Notes: a model not told the origin generated them from the letters alone. DNA of 64,000 nt from Lepiota brunneoincarnata (GCA_023014365.1 JAEBUN010000002.1:1-64000); one strand, 5' to 3'. Positions 30,257 to 44,266 are shown, counted from the first letter of the stretch. A program made the numbers and translations.

Positions 30257-32682
30257 ATGGCCCCGTCTGCCTCAAAGCAAAAGCGACTTGCTGAAAAGGT
30301 TGCGAAAAAAAATGCAGCCAGCGCGTCTAACACAGATCCGCCCTCCCGCTCCTCTACCAACGGGCGCAGCACTCCGCTGACCAGTCTCAGCGGAGCAGCC
30401 AGCCAGGAGGATCTTTCCTCTATGTCTATGGCCAAGCTCAACATCGCAACAGACCGGTCGGTCCCCGCCTTTTCTTTTCGTCTTTCTCGTTCTTACGCAC
30501 ACAAAGGAGCGCCGCTGGCGTCCTTGTTTCAGATGTCAAGGGCCGCGATATCAAGATTGATGCATTCACCCTCTCATTTCACGGACGTCTCCTCATTGAG
30601 GGCGCAGAGATTTCCCTCAACTATGGCAATCGCTATGGTCTTCTCGGAGAAAATGGATCGGGCAAGGTCAGTGTTTCTTTCATTGCACATCTCTGTACTC
30701 ATCGCTCCATCAGTCTACCTTTCTCCAATCCATCGCAGAGCGCGATGTCGAGATCCCTCCTCACATCGACATTTACCTCGTGCGTGGTGAAGCAGAGCCC
30801 TCTGAAACCAACGCTATGGATTTTATCATCAATTCTGCGAAAGAAAAGGTCGCGAAGCTCGAGGCTCGCATTGAAGAACTCTCAATGGCTGATGACATCG
30901 ACGAAGCTACGCTCGACGCCGCCTACGAGGAGCTTGAGGAACTCGATCCCAGCACCTTTGAAGCGAAGGCAGGGAGCATCCTACACGGTCTTGGCTTCAG
31001 CCGAGAGATGATGAGAAAGCCGACCAAGGACATGTCCGGTGGCTGGCGCATGCGCGTCGCTCTCGCCCGCGCCCTCTTTGTCAGGCCCCACCTCCTCCTC
31101 CTCGATGAACCCACCAACCACCTCGATCTTGGTGCTGTCGTCTGGCTCGAGGCATATCTCTCCACTTACAACCACATCCTCGTCATTACCTCTCACTCCC
31201 AAGACTTTATGGACTCTGTCTGCACCAACATCATGGACCTTACTATGAAAAAGAAGCTTGTATACTACACCGGTAATTATTCGACCTACGTAAAAACCAG
31301 GCAGGAGAACGAGGTCAACCAAATGAAGGCCTATCACAAACAGCAGGAGGAAATCGCTCACATCAAAAAGTGTGTTTGTTACTCATCCTATTGATACTTG
31401 CTGACTTTGTCCAGATTCATCGCTTCTGCTGGTACATACGCAAACCTCGTTCGCCAGGCCAAGTCCAAACAAAAGATCATCGACAAGATGGAAGCTGCCG
31501 GTCTCATCGAAAAGGTCGAGAATCCCAAGCCCTTGCGGTACGTTCATTTTACCTCGTCAACAACATGGTCTCATGTCCTCTAGATTCAACTTTGAGGACG
31601 TTCGCAAGCTCCCTCCGCCGATCATCGCTTTTGATGATGTCGCATTCTCCTACTCGGGCAAGAAGGGTGACTACCTTTACGAGCACCTTTCATTCGGTAT
31701 TGAGCACGTGATTATCATATTTGCCTTGCTGTTTCATCTCATATTTTCCACAGCATGGATTCCCGCATCGCTATTCTTGGAGCCAATGGTGCCGGCAAAT
31801 CGACTCTCCTCCACCTCATCACGGGTATACTCCAGCCTTGCGAGGGCACCATTTCAAAACATGTCGCCCTCAAGCTTGCCAAATATTCGCAGCATTCCGC
31901 CGATCAGCTCCCATACGATAAGTGTCCTATTGAGTACTTCCAGCAGCTCTTCAGTGAAAAGTATCCCGAAAAGGATGTTCAGGTCTGCCTCCATTCATTC
32001 CTTTCGCTCACTGCCGCTGACTCTCTTTTCCCAAAGGCCTGGCGTGCACAGCTCGGGCGCTTTGGTCTCTCTGGTGCCCACCAGACCTCACCCATCAAGC
32101 ATCTCTCTGATGGCCTTCGTAACCGGTAATCTCCTTCCAACAACCCCTAACCTGCGATATCCACCCAACCTTACATCCCCGCAGCGTCGTGTTCGCCCAG
32201 TTAGCAATGGAGCACCCTCACATCCTTCTTCTCGGTAATTAACCTTTTCGCGTCTCCGGTATTGGGCTATTTATTAGCGATTCACAGATGAACCCACCAA
32301 TCACTTGGACATGGCTTCCATTGATGCCCTAGCCAAGGCAATCAAGGAGTTTGAAGGAGGTGTGGTGATCGTGTCACACGATTTCCGTATGTCTTTCGAG
32401 GTTATCTTTTCGCTTCACGCTTGAAATTAACATCGCAACCAGGACTGATCGGCCAAGTGGCTGAAGAACTATGGGAGGTTGCCGACAAGACAATAAAGAA
32501 TCTCACGAGGCATGAGATCACCATCGTGGATTATAAAAAGAACCTTATCAAGCAGAGTACGTGTGCCTCTTATCATCATCCGTCCTCACCGATCACACGC
32601 GCTCATTGTCATCGTCGCAGGTAATGCTGCGATTGAAAAAGCAAAGTTGTTCTCCAAGACAGCTTCCAAGGGCAAGACGTAA
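30257..32682 (+). CDS. ARB1: ABCF-family ATPase, ARB1/ABCF2-like ribosome biogenesis factor
   Basis: Soluble twin-ATPase protein without membrane domains; yeast Arb1 works in ribosome assembly and export. Start ATG 30257 ([19 protein letters not shown], basic N-terminus). NBD1: Walker [12 protein letters not shown] interrupted by an intron after 30665, signature [16 protein letters not shown], Walker [14 protein letters not shown], switch TSHSQDF. Linker: [19 protein letters not shown]2: Walker [18 protein letters not shown], signature [15 protein letters not shown], Walker [14 protein letters not shown], switch VSHDFR. C-terminus ends SKTASKGKT, stop TAA 32680-32682. About nine exons with short introns. 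Starts only 94 bases after the dehydrogenase stop, same strand. All catalytic motifs intact. Confidence 0.93.
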
Positions 32683-33087
32683 AACAACTGATCAGCTGTC
32701 CTGCGGCTTGGCTGCATGTGACTCACCCTCATCAATTGTCCATCATTTCGCTGTGCTATATAGCCTGTCACAATTTAGAACTTCCATCTGAATATAGAAC
32801 TGGACCTAGACAAATATGGTATAGTGTAATGATGGCGTATCATGTCGCAGTTTTGGATCTCGCGCCAACCGTAAAATTTCAAATCTCAGCCACTGCTTCT
32901 CGGCAGGCCACAGCTGCCTTTGTTATGTATAGCGCCCGGGAGATACGGCAGCAATCTAACTCTTCTAAGGTCGCCCACCACAAGACACCCCAAAAACCTG
33001 GGTCGTTCGGAACCGGTTCCGAGGTGGTGTCACTTTTTTTGTGGGTACACACAGCTGTTACAATATGGTGATTATACGCGTTTTAGG
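32683..33087. other. Short intergenic region between convergent genes
   Basis: Shared 3' flank of the ABCF gene (plus) and the phosphatase gene (minus). No feature seen. Confidence 0.5.
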
Positions 33088-34525
33088 TTACAGAAAGTAG
33101 TCAGCTGGTGGACGCTTGGCTGGCACCGATCTCACGTCCTTGAAGAATCGAGATGAGAGCTACGGAAATGGGTGAAGGAAGAGAACACACGAGTGCTGCA
33201 TGGTGAAACACTTTATATTCTTGCCCGAGATGTTCATCGAGCTCGAGGATGGATGCAACGTTGCCACACCTAAGATGGGTTAGCGGAACCGACAGGTAAG
33301 AAAAAAAGGGTGCAATTCAGGGAAAGGAATAGGCAGGGAGGGGTGGTGGCGTGTCCCCAAGAGCGGTGCAAGATCCGTTTCGTGGGAGATGTCCGTGTCT
33401 GCGTTCCTTGCCTGCGTGACGCTGACCCACATGTACAAAGGCCGACGCACCGGTAGCAATAATTGGGAGCACTCCACACGGTGACGATAGTCTGGTCAAA
33501 CATGAGCTTGAAGCCATCCATGGCGAGCTGATGTGCACGGGCAATGAGGTCGATGGCGTTGTTGTATGCGAAGGCCTTGGTGATGTCGGCACCGAACAAG
33601 AAACCGGCGCCTCGTGGGGAGAGCCCCCACCCTGCTATGTCTGTTGCCGTGAGTGAGTGAAAAAGGGTCGAAAGGTGGGAGAAAAGGGAGATTGACCGTC
33701 AGGATCGGACCACAGGAGGTCGCACATGGGCCCGTCGTGAGGCACCTCTTGCTTCCTGTCAATAGCACGAATCTAGTAGCATGTAACCGTGAGAATGGAT
33801 CGCATCGCAACGGTATGGCACCCCCTCCCAACCTGGTCGATGCTTTGGAGATTAGGGACTGAGGCCTCCATGGACACAGAAGACCCGGCCATCAACGATG
33901 GCACCAAGGGCGAGATAATCGAAAACCTCACAACACCAGCGCCAGACGTTGCTGCTGCCGTACTTGCGCTGACATTCGTCGTAAAAGCCATAAACCTGGG
34001 TGATCTGCCGAGACTCGTGGTTGCCTCGGATGAGGGTGATACGTTCGGGATACCGGACCTTGAGGGCGAGGAGGAGGAGAAAGGTCTCGACAGAGTAAAA
34101 GCCCCGATCAACAAAGTCGCCTGGGAGAAATGAATGAGTTGTGGCGGTTGCGTGAGACTGAGTCGGAAGTACCCATGAAGAGATAGTTTGTGTCTGGGCA
34201 GAAACCGCCCACCTTGAATAGTTCCATGAGATCGAAAAACTGGCCATGGATGTCTCCGCATATCTGTATATTGAGGTAAGAGACTAGGAATGGAGAGCAC
34301 CAGCAAGGGGAAGAGGCAGTGCAACGGACAGTGACAGGCGCGTCAACAACCTGGACGTTCCCCTCCTCGATGAGGATCTCTCGGGCCTTGAGACAGAGCC
34401 GCTTTACGTGTTCTTCGGAAATGGGCTCACAGCGTGCGAGCTGTTCTATGTGTCTAACAACGTGTGAGGGGTCACACTGGAGTAAAAGCTGGTAAATGCT
34501 ACTACCTATCAAGCTCACTCGACAT
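33088..34525 (-). CDS. PPH3: Serine/threonine protein phosphatase PP4 catalytic subunit (PPH3-like)
   Basis: Metal-dependent phosphatase of the PP2A family, acting in DNA-damage and nutrient signalling. The start is a tiny first exon (34506-34525, MSSELD). It joins after an intron to [12 protein letters not shown], matching the PP4 N-terminus; the longer frame beginning upstream reads through the intron. Then [12 protein letters not shown] (metal ligands), [85 protein letters not shown]. The last exon ends PADYFL at the stop 33088-33090, the conserved carboxyl-methylated tail. [19 protein letters not shown] favours PP4 over PP2A or PP6. Several introns; no lesions. Confidence 0.9.
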
Positions 34526-34678
34526 GGTGGTGTATGTGCAAGAAGCTTACGAAAGCAAAAGAAGAGAAAAAAGGGTATCCCATCAATTGATATACGAGTA
34601 CATTGACAAACGAGAGCATGTCCACATTACAGTCGAGAAAAAACCCATCGAACTCTATATATACCGAAGACCAAGTGA

Positions 34679-35979
34679 CTACTGGATAAGGGCACCAACA
34701 CCTTTGCGGAGTCCACTCTCCGGCTTCCAAGGGGCATGGCCGATGGGAAGCGAGGAATAATGCGGGTACTCGTTAGGCAGGGGCTGCGGGTGGTGAATGT
34801 ATGGCGACGGGTGAGAATGCGGGTGGCGATCGTCCCGGCGTTCCTGTATGGGGGCAAGAGTAGGAGGGGGAGAGTCGAAGCGGCCGTTGGAGGAGTAGAG
34901 CTGATGCCCGCCCTGCGGATCGGCCATCATATTGCTGTTATGGTAGTGGTGAACCTGGGCATCTTCGTAGACATTGTATGTTGGGGTTGGGGGGCCCGAA
35001 GTGTGAGAGGAGACGGAGTGAGAAGAAGCAGGGGAAGGGGGATTGGCCGAGGATGGGGCAGCTGTGGCGGAGGCGGAGTAGGAAGTGATGTGTGATATCG
35101 AGTGGCGCGATGCGGGCGACGAGTTAAAAGTGTCGTGAGAGCTGGAGGAATAAGAGAGATGGTTGGTGGACGAGTTTGGCGGAGAATGGGAGAGGGGAGT
35201 AGTATGTACGTATGTAAATCCAGAACCCTGTGACTGCTCCTGGTAGGTTGTAGTCCCACTCCTGTACGAATATTGCGAGTTGCCCATGCCGAGAGGTACG
35301 TATTGTCCGTTGAGGCTCGAATATGATTGCTCGGGGGATGACGAGGACCTGCTGGAGGACCCGTCAGGGAGGTGAGCAGTGGCGGGGAGGGTGGCCTGCG
35401 CGAGTGGCGGTGGGGAGTCGGGAGGCGTGGCGTGGTGGGCGTAGATCCGGGCAGGTTCAAGGGCGGGCGGGGAGGACAAAGGCGGCGGGAGGTTCGCCGA
35501 CTCTGGAACAATGGCTACGGCGACGGGGGCTCCGCGCTTGCCATTGCCATTCATGGCACGTGAGATGGCAGAGCGCGTGGAACTGCGACGTGAACCGGGA
35601 GAGAGATGGATTCGGTAACTGATTATGGTCTAAGTAAAAGGAAACACGAGAAAAGGGGGAAAAAGACATACTGTTGCTGAAGGTTATCTTGACGGGAGCA
35701 GCGAGTTTCGCAGCCGGGGAAGGGACACTTGTGGTTCCTTTCACCGGTATGGACACGGGAGTGCCGGGCGAGATGACCGCTAGTGGTGAAGGCACGGTCG
35801 CAGGTGGGGCAAACGTGCTTCTTTTTGGGAGGGGCTGGGTTAGCCGCAGAGGTAGGGGTGGACTGGGTCTGTGCAGGGAGCTGGGGGGAAGAGTGGGTAG
35901 AGTCAGGGAGGTAGGACTGGCCAGCAAACTGTGATTGATAGAACTGAGTGCTCATTTTCGTGGACTCTGCTCGAGGCAT
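34679..35979 (-). CDS. C2H2 zinc-finger transcription repressor, NRG1-like
   Basis: Two exons. Exon 1 (from ATG 35979) is Gln/Ser/Pro-rich, then [19 protein letters not shown] and [18 protein letters not shown], giving two C2H2 fingers. The second finger is completed across an intron near 35620-35670 with [10 protein letters not shown] and YRIHL. Exon 2 is a long Ser/Pro/Tyr-rich region without other domains ([32 protein letters not shown]) ending GVGALIQ, stop 34679-34681. The finger pair resembles yeast Nrg1/Nrg2, glucose and stress repressors. Nuclear by inference. The stop is only 153 bases from the start codon of the phosphatase gene on the same strand. Confidence 0.85.
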
Positions 35980-38300
35980 TGTGAACAGCGAAAAAACGGA
36001 GAGAGTGTTGGGTTGTCGTTTGAGGGCTGAAAATAGGCTGGATTAAGAGGAATTTGACGAGCCCAACAAATGGATCTTCCCGGAAAAAGAAGCCATTCAC
36101 ATGCCCTCTGTCTTACGTAGGAAATCTCGATCAGCGAGATCCATCGTGTCACGCTGTCACCCCACGACCGCCCAGGCACTTGCCCGTTCTTGTTCTGGAC
36201 GGCGGGCTCCCTGGACAACTCCGGTTGCTTAAGAGCCCGCTGCTTATTAAGGAAGCTCCCACCCCCTCCGACTCGGAAAACACCTCAACTTTGCCTTTCC
36301 TCTCTACAAGAGGTTACCCCGCTCGCCGACCTACTTGCATTCAATCCCCTCAATTCTTATGCTCCTTATCCCAACATCTGATTCCCTCCCAACACCTCGA
36401 GCACCCCCGGCTTTCTCCGCCCTTCCTCTTGTGGCCTATTCGGGACCCTGGGCTTGTCCTCATTCTGAAACTCCCGTCACCCCATTCAATTCCAAGCCTC
36501 TTGCCGGATCGTCGCTGGCTACCATCTTCAAGCTCCACCGGTCCGCATCCTATCTGGATAAGTATTAGCATCCCACTACCAATACACCTCTTTCTTTATT
36601 ATGTATTATGTGCGTGCAGGCTTTCACGATGCAAACAACCTGCCCATCCATTATTATTAATAAGCACCCATCAAACGTACTCAGTCCAGGTCCGTATCGG
36701 AACACGTGACAATACCACTTTGGGACGACTCCTGCTGGCCCGGAGCGAGGGCACTCAGGGTGACGGTGTCCCTCTCTCAGCCGTCGGTAACGTGAATCCA
36801 GGGGCCACCAACTCTGTCAACCCATCCCTCAACCAGCCCCCAAGGGCAGCCGCCGTACCCTTAGCCTAGCCAACACCAACTCCTCGAGCTAAACATTTAT
36901 CTCTGTATGTACCTAGTACAATGAAATCCTATCTTGGGCCCGTCGATCCTCCACCCTGATCCCCTCCCTTTTTGCACTTTCAGGAAATCTTTTTCTATCA
37001 GCCACAGCCGCCTCTTGCTTTTCACGATATTAGTGCGTTCCAACCGGGACTAACCTCTTCGTCAATTCAGCATCGAATCAACGACATTACTGCAATCATC
37101 CCTCCTACTCACCCGTAATATGCTCATTCTGGTTTTTCCTCATAGCTACATTCTCACCAAATGTCACTTCTCATCATTCGAGTCTCATCCATCGATGGCA
37201 CCGCAGCTGCCATTCCAAACGCTCTCCTCCTCTTGTCTTCCGACTCGGGATGATTGATCTCTCCTCTAACCATTGATCCTCTACTTTGGCTCTAACAGCT
37301 GCGTGGAGACCACGATTCAAAATGAAACAACTCCTTATCTCCAAGAGTCGCAGAAGCAATTCCATGATACAGCCCAATACGTACACACCTATTCACCGCT
37401 ACTCACTCAAGTTATGCTTCTTTCCCACTCGCGTATCATCTCTTCACTGCACCAATCGCAACCCGATCAACTGACCATCGCCATCAACCTGTGCTGCATA
37501 TTTCCCTCAGCCCTATGCGCCCACAAGACGCTCCTCAGGACTCCAACGCACTGCCGTCCAACGCACTGCCGGTGCTCATCCCACAACTCTTCAGGCCCAC
37601 CGAGATGCTCCCTTGGCTCCCAAGGGAAATCACTCGCAATTGAAAAGTTACCAATGCCGTCCCAGAATACCAGGGTGGGGGGATTAATCCGGCCTCTGAG
37701 ATCCTCTTTCATCAATCTCTCTCTCCTCCCCTATTAACGAAAGGGGCAACAAGGGCAACGGCGATGGCGGAATTTACTCACATTATTGCCTGCTAGCCTG
37801 AGGCAGGGACTCTGTACAAAACGTGGGAGCCTCGTCAATTGGGTGGCCTTTGGATCTGAATTTTGGAGAAGTTCTGACCCGGCACCACTCATATAATCAA
37901 GTCCAACAACTGGCACTTCAGCTCCTCGACTTATTATTATCCTGGTATTTATTCATGGCTCACACTCGGGGCTCAGTACTACTGGTATAATGTACAAGTC
38001 TCTCGTCGCCGACTCGGATGCAGCCCAGCACGGAGTATCTGCCATTTATTTCTGCTCTCTATAGGAGATACAGTGAAGACGGCTTCTCGTACCGTTATGA
38101 CTACGAATCAAAACACCCATCAAAATCGTAACGATGATGGGTTGATGCGGCGGGGCTGCGTGCTCCACCATTATTGATTAGATAAGTTACTGTAGTTATG
38201 GTGGTCTCGTAACTTCGATGCATAGCCCTACTCCTCCGTGTTATGATTTGTTATGATCCCGTTCAAATCGTTCACACGCAGCTTGCCGCAACCAAAATTT
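35980..38300. other. Long non-coding upstream region of the zinc-finger gene
   Basis: Pyrimidine-rich DNA with a 271-codon frame at 36054-36869 of low complexity and no domain. I read this as promoter and 5' leader of the regulator, as large upstream regions are common for fungal repressors. No gene called. Confidence 0.4.
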
Positions 38301-41300
38301 CCTCCCGGTGGTTCCCGCTAGCGCTCAGTCACCTGCTCCACCCCGCTGCATTTCAAAGCACGAGTGGAGTGGTTTCAAGGTAGCATTTCACCGATAGGAT
38401 GCGATGCAAAACCAATCGCCAGTGTCAGAGAGAAGCATGAATTTGGCCTCATCAAGGTACCGTCAACGTCGTTTGAGCTTCTGACAGGGTGCGATATCTT
38501 CTGGGCATCCAGGCGATTCACGTGGGATCGTGCCTCGAATTTCAAACTTGTTGACAAGTTTATTCGACAAGTCAATAATGATTACCCAACGCCATTTGTT
38601 ATTGTTTGTTGCGTGACATTGACGGCTGGCTCTGCGCTGGATTCGGAAGAAGCCTGACAGTCAGACACTTACTTGGGTTGCTTATCTGGTTCCAAATGGT
38701 AAGTTTCCGCTGTTGGCCTGGGACGAAGAATGGCGTGTGTCCTGGATGTGTTCTATGTCCCGTCTATCTCCATTGTGCCACAAGCGCTGCACTTTTTGTT
38801 TTTGGCCTTTTAGAATGCATTGCTCCCACACGAGGAGCAGAGTGATTGCGCCCATATTTACATTGCGCTGCCCAGTGTGCCAGATAGTGTGTCTGCCAGT
38901 CGGATTAGCTGACACCTTAGATCAGTGGATTCTAACTATCCTAATGATGGACAATGGTAATGTCAGGCCGACCAGATAGTCATCAAACCACAATCGCTGC
39001 GACCCTGATGATAGACATCGGCTGGTGGGTAAATAACCGGGGTGGGGTCTGCTGGGTTCGAGATACCATAAATCATGAAGGCCAAGCCCGAGCAAGGAAA
39101 ATCCAATGGTACTAGAAAAATGCCATGGGTAGACAGCTAGTCTATACGAGAAGTAGCAAGGCACAGCAATGTATCATCCGCTATGTAAATGACCTCAATC
39201 CGTGCACGCTAGAAGTCCCACCCAGGTTCGGCTTACCTCAAGGGGGCCGCCGCCCTGTGGAGAAACGACGCGCTCAAGGAGGCTAACACATTTGAAACCT
39301 TGCTGTCTTGATGTCAACCCCTTCCGACTCGGAGAAGCATCTTGGGGTTGATGTCCCCAACTGACCACCGTGGGTAAACCCCTCCAATGAAAATCTCAGT
39401 CCTCGTCCCTAATCAAGTCTTATATGCAACAGTCATTTGCGCAGGCATGCATTGACCTCTCAAAGCACATAATATTGTCACCCCAGATCGAATGCGCCCG
39501 TAATAACAGGCTTGAATGATAGCTATGCTCCCGCCATTTCATTCTGGGCTTCCGTACCATCAGCCTGCGCAACGTACTCCCCGGGTTTTTGTTTCTGACA
39601 AGCTACAACAACCTGGGGCAGCCTGATATGACGACATGTCATATGACTTTGTTCGAACTCTTGAGCCCGAGTTGCAGAGCTTTGAGTCCCTGGATCTCGA
39701 ACGCCATCTTCCCGCGGAGACAGGGACGTGGTGATTGCGGGTGATTTATCTTGATAGAAATACATTGAGCCCGGTCCCTTATCATAGTCCTCGGGACCCT
39801 TGAGTGGTTTTCCTAGGATCTCGCTAGAGGCCCCAGCCCGGAACGGATAATGACGCTAGATGACAGTGTGTCTAATTTTGACGTTGTTTCAAAACACTCT
39901 GTCGAGTGAAATCATTGAACGAATGCTGGTCACTTTGCGCAACTCACCGAAAACTGGGAAGGACGATGCAGGAACAGCGTCCTGGTGGAGTAGCTGTCCA
40001 ATATCCCGGGTTCATCAGCAAAGCAGATTGGCATGGGGCAATCCACTTCTGTCAGTGCCGTCAGCGTCGTATTGGACATGGTATAAGGATTATTTCTCGA
40101 CGACTGCGGGTCCAACCAAGGATAGGTGAGACCCTCGGCGAGGTAGCCTACCTGCGACGAGAAGATATAGGAAGACACACGTGTTTAGGCTATCGAAGGG
40201 TTAGGCATCAGTTGCCGGCGGATATCCAGGGAATGGCGACCAGGCTGAGGATCTCCCCGTGATCCGACCCTGACGGATTTCCCGATCGAACTCGCCGAAG
40301 GGGGAATGAGATGCCATATGTGGGACGACCCATACACGCAGATCTTCCTGCTGTGACGAAGTGAAGCTTGTGAACTGTTTCCTTCACCGCGTCGGCGTTT
40401 CAGTGCGATTTGCTCAGGTTTACTACCTCCGCTGATCTGAAGGACACCTTTTTCCCTGCGTGACCACTACCGTGTGCTACTCTACATCAGCATGGTAGAG
40501 CAACCTAGCGTGCAAGCCCTGAAAAAGTGTCGGGCCTTCTGATGCGACATTCTGGAAAGAGGTGGTGGGTCTGCAGCGTGAATTACGAGATAAGGTTGAA
40601 CACGCGGTCTACACATGATGAAATTTCTCAATCACAGGTCTCACGCCGTCGAAGTGTGGGGTTTCTCGGGACACGAAGATGTGTTCAAGACAATTTTCAT
40701 CCTGGTGGCACCGAGCACGCAGCCTACATCTCCAATGCTCTCAACGGCCGGGAGAGTACGACCTATAATTGCTGTAGGCAAACGGGACAAGAAGCATTCC
40801 AATTTACGCATGGGATTATCTTCCGATATCGGCTTTCCATATCGAGAGAGCAGTGATATGTCGAATGTGATCTAGTGGCGTATCGATGTTTTGGTAGAGC
40901 ACAAGAGTTGTGGAACCCGGCAACCACGAAGGCCATCAGGATGTCGCTCGGCGACTTGTGTGTGACAAGATGATTCTATAATACTTTATCGCTACCAAAC
41001 ATAGATGCCACCAACAACAATTTTACTCGTGAGCATCAGAAAACGGCATGTCGTCCACCAAGGACGGGGTTCTAATTTGGGCGGACTCGCGGGAAATTAT
41101 CAGTCTCACAGACGTGTGAGCCGGGGTATGGCGAGGACAGATGGAAGCATGACAGGTAGCATCATCTTGCTGCACTTACCTCGCGCTCAGTCCGAGTCGG
41201 AGAGCGCTTCCAGCCATGTACAGAGAGATGCAACTACGGGCGGGTCCTACGAATAGAACTTGTTGTAGAAATCCTCTGTAAATAATATAAGAGGTCGGCG

Positions 41301-41506
41301 TGTACTTTTGTGTCGCATAGACCCGGGTGAGGGATGGACTGTGATTCGAGTCCAGGGGAGATCACTGATCACCTTTTAATATGTTAGGGCCAATGGCATC
41401 ATATGACGCATGCACTCAGACGTTCAGAGTTTCCTCGTGTTATCATGGAAGATTGCAGTCCAAGGTGCATGCGTCTATGCAATGATTGAATGAACCACAA
41501 CTTACC
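38301..41506. other. Region with no recognised gene
   Basis: Only short frames (for example 38364-38657) without domains or convincing splice structure. Could hold decayed or lineage-specific genes. Confidence 0.4.
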
Positions 41507-44149
41507 ATGGGATCCACCGTGGAAATATCACGTGTATGTAACGGGCGCCAATGTCCGGAAACGAACTGTTCACCAACGAACGCGCACTACGCTATGGGAT
41601 ACGCGGATCAAGAATGTGGCAGTAATCAAGCCAAAGGTCGATCATCTACAGGATTCCTGTTGCGCGTCATGCTGCTAGGATCACTATTATGCGCTGGCGT
41701 TTACCTGCAACTCAAGATTGGTAGTCCGTCCGGTGCAAGGTGGTTCAGGGAAAGATCCCACCCGAAAGGTCTCTGCACTCAGCCATTCCCTCCGTCCAAC
41801 CGATCTAAATATTCGAGCACATATGATGATCCGGACTTTAAGCAGAGAAGCGCCGAGCGATTGTCTGGAGCAGTGCGGGTTCCAACAATGTGCGTTGCTC
41901 GCACACGCGGATACACGGGGGTTGGCTTACAGTGGGCAGGTCGTTCGATGACATGGGACCGGTAGATGAAGATGAGCGCTGGAAGCCCTTTACAGAACTT
42001 CACCGGTACTTGGAGGACACGTTCCCAACTGTGTGGGTATCATATATTTGTCCGGGACCGTGGAGCTGAACCTTGGGCTATAGTCATACACAAGCGAAAC
42101 GAGAGATCGTTGGAGGATTCTCCCTTGTGTATACCCTACCAGGTTCAGTATCTGGTATGAAGCCCCTCCTACTCACAGGTCACCTCGACGTCGTTCCTGC
42201 GTAGGTTCACACATCGTTGTTGTTCGGATCAACTTACGATCCTCGTTCAAGCGTTACATCGCTGGATAGGTGGTCCTATCCTCCATTTGAGGGTAGGATT
42301 GATGGTGAATGGGTATACGGTCGTGGAGCAGCGGACTGTAAGAACAATGTCGTTGGAATTCTGTCCGCAGTCGAGCACCTTCTAGAGAGTGGGTGGAAGC
42401 CTAAGAGGACCCTTCGTAAGTACCCTGCTTCCATTTAACTTTGGACCCTCATCGACCTGATCACGATCAATCAGTGCTTGCCTTCGGACAGGATGAAGAG
42501 ATCAGTGGTCCAAGGGGTGCAGCAAGTATCTCAAAGGTCCTTGAGGATATGTATGGCCCTCAGGGTATTGCTATGATCGTCGACGAGGGTGGAATGGGCC
42601 TGGACACTGTTTTTGGGAATCAATTTGCCCTCCCTGGTGTTGCGGAAAAAGGATATGTTGTTAGTATTTTTGGTTCCTTCTCACTTGGCCATCGCTGATT
42701 CCCGTTTAGAATGCCATCGTTACCGTTGATATGCTTGGCGGCCAGTGAGTACCGATGGCCGGTTCGGCGAAAAACACATAAACCTACGTTTTACCAGTTC
42801 TTCTGTCCCAACACCCCATACAAGCATTGGGATACTATCCAAAATTGTGTCCTGGATTGAGTGAGTCCGGCCTATGCCTCAAACGAAGATCCTCACAAAG
42901 CAATTTTAGGGATTCTACCATCTTTCATCCTCAACTTCGAAGGGAGAGCCCTATATGGGGATACCTCTCTTGTGTCGCGGAGCATGGCGACGAGAATCAA
43001 GTACCGTCATGGATCCAAAAGGCTGTGTCGAGTCCGAAGCCCGATTTCGTCTCCGTGGCTGAGCACTTTGCAGCTACGTCACCCGCTAACCGTTATCTGA
43101 TACAAACTTCGAAGGCTGCGACAATCTTCCATGCCGGTATCAAGGTAGGCATTGTGCTGATCTCTTCCAGCCTTTTCCGCGGCCTTATGGTTGACTGATG
43201 ACGTTTATATCGACTTTTTGGAATTTTTTGGGATTGACAGGCCAACGCGTTAGCCGAGAGCGCCACGGTCACTTTCAATTCACGGATTGATATCTTCAGC
43301 TCTAGTGAGATTACCTGGTGCCGTTGTCGAATGCTATTCATTAGTTCTCCCTCTGCATGTTAGGAACCGAGGTCCAGAAGAGCTATGTGAACCTCGCTAA
43401 ACCCATAGCTCGCAAATACTCTCTACTTCTCGATGGAAAAGCATACTCTAGCAGCCCGTCTATTGGTAACATTACGTTCTCCTGGAATGATGGCCATGAC
43501 CCAAGCCCCATTTCGCCCTTCAACTCCGGGGAGACTGCTTGGGATGTATTTTCAAGGGCTGTTCAGGCATTCATTTGGCGAAAACGTCGTCACAGCCCCT
43601 AGTGCGATGACAGGAAACACAGGTACGTTGTCTATTACGAGCCAGTTTTTTGTTTGCTGATACTTAGAATCTCAGATACTCGACACTACGTGAGCGCTTA
43701 AGTTACGGAGTTGGAAGGGATCTCATTGCTGACCGGTGCTTGTGTTGTACAGTGGAACCTGTCAGTGGAGCGTGCTATAGACTGTTTTTCGCAAAGTTGA
43801 ATGTGTTTCATATGTATTAGGACCCGCAACATCTATCGTTGGAGCCCTGCGAGGGTGGGCACGAGGTATTTGGCATGATTGACTCTCACGGGTGTTATGA
43901 CGTCTGACTGATGTCGGAAGGCTAAACATTCATACTGTCGACGAGAAGATCAGTGAGTTTGTCCAGCATCCTGACAGCTTAGTTCAAACTGTTTCTGTGA
44001 AATTAGAAATCGAGACACATGTGGACAGCATTCGTTTCTATACTGGTGGGCTCTCTACAAAGATTTCTATTACTTCTCTGAACTCATGTTCTCCCTGTGC
44101 CTAACTAGAACTTATTATCCTTGCCGATGATAAGCAAGAGCACTTCTGA
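41507..44149 (+). CDS. M20 metallopeptidase, carboxypeptidase S-like (vacuolar)
   Basis: Releases C-terminal amino acids from peptides; the yeast homologue CPS1 is delivered to the vacuole as a membrane-anchored precursor. Start ATG 41507 (MGSTVEISRV). A single hydrophobic anchor, FLLRVMLLGSLLCAGVYLQL, lies near residue 55. After an intron: SFDDMGPVDEDERWKPF, LLLTGHLDVVPA (zinc His and Asp), WSYPPFEGRIDGEWVYGRGA and ADCKN (bridging Asp), LLAFGQDEEISGPRG (catalytic Glu pair), VDEGG, then NALAESATVTFNSRID (dimer-domain end), TRNIYRWSPARVGT, LNIHTVDEKI, HVDSIRFYT and a last exon ELIILADDKQEHF, stop TGA 44147-44149. Many small exons. I did not verify every splice join in 42,700-43,800, so a hidden lesion is possible. 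Confidence 0.82.
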
Positions 44150-44150
44150 G

Positions 44151-44266
44151 ACTCATGGGTATGGTGCACCGTTAGTCCGAGGTTCATTTTCACGCGCGAG
44201 CACTTCGGTCCCACGCTTGGTGCTGGCACCAAACACTATGATCTCGACAAAATGTGATCGTTGGCC
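44151..44266 (-). repeat. Inverted-repeat arm L (CpG-intact)
   Basis: The reverse complement matches 49407-49522. This copy keeps nine CpG sites that are all TG or CA in the other copy. Read on the minus strand it encodes HFVEIIVFGASTKRGTEVL, an unknown peptide. It begins directly after the carboxypeptidase stop. Confidence 0.85.

Noticed and set aside
34108..34518. A longer N-terminus for the phosphatase (beginning [10 protein letters not shown])
   Set aside because: It reads through an intron. A 20-base first exon starting at 34525 joined to [11 protein letters not shown] matches the PP4 N-terminus.
36054..36869. A 271-codon plus-strand frame upstream of the zinc-finger gene
   Set aside because: Low-complexity Pro/Ser/Leu content, no domain, and it lies in the likely promoter and leader of the divergent gene.
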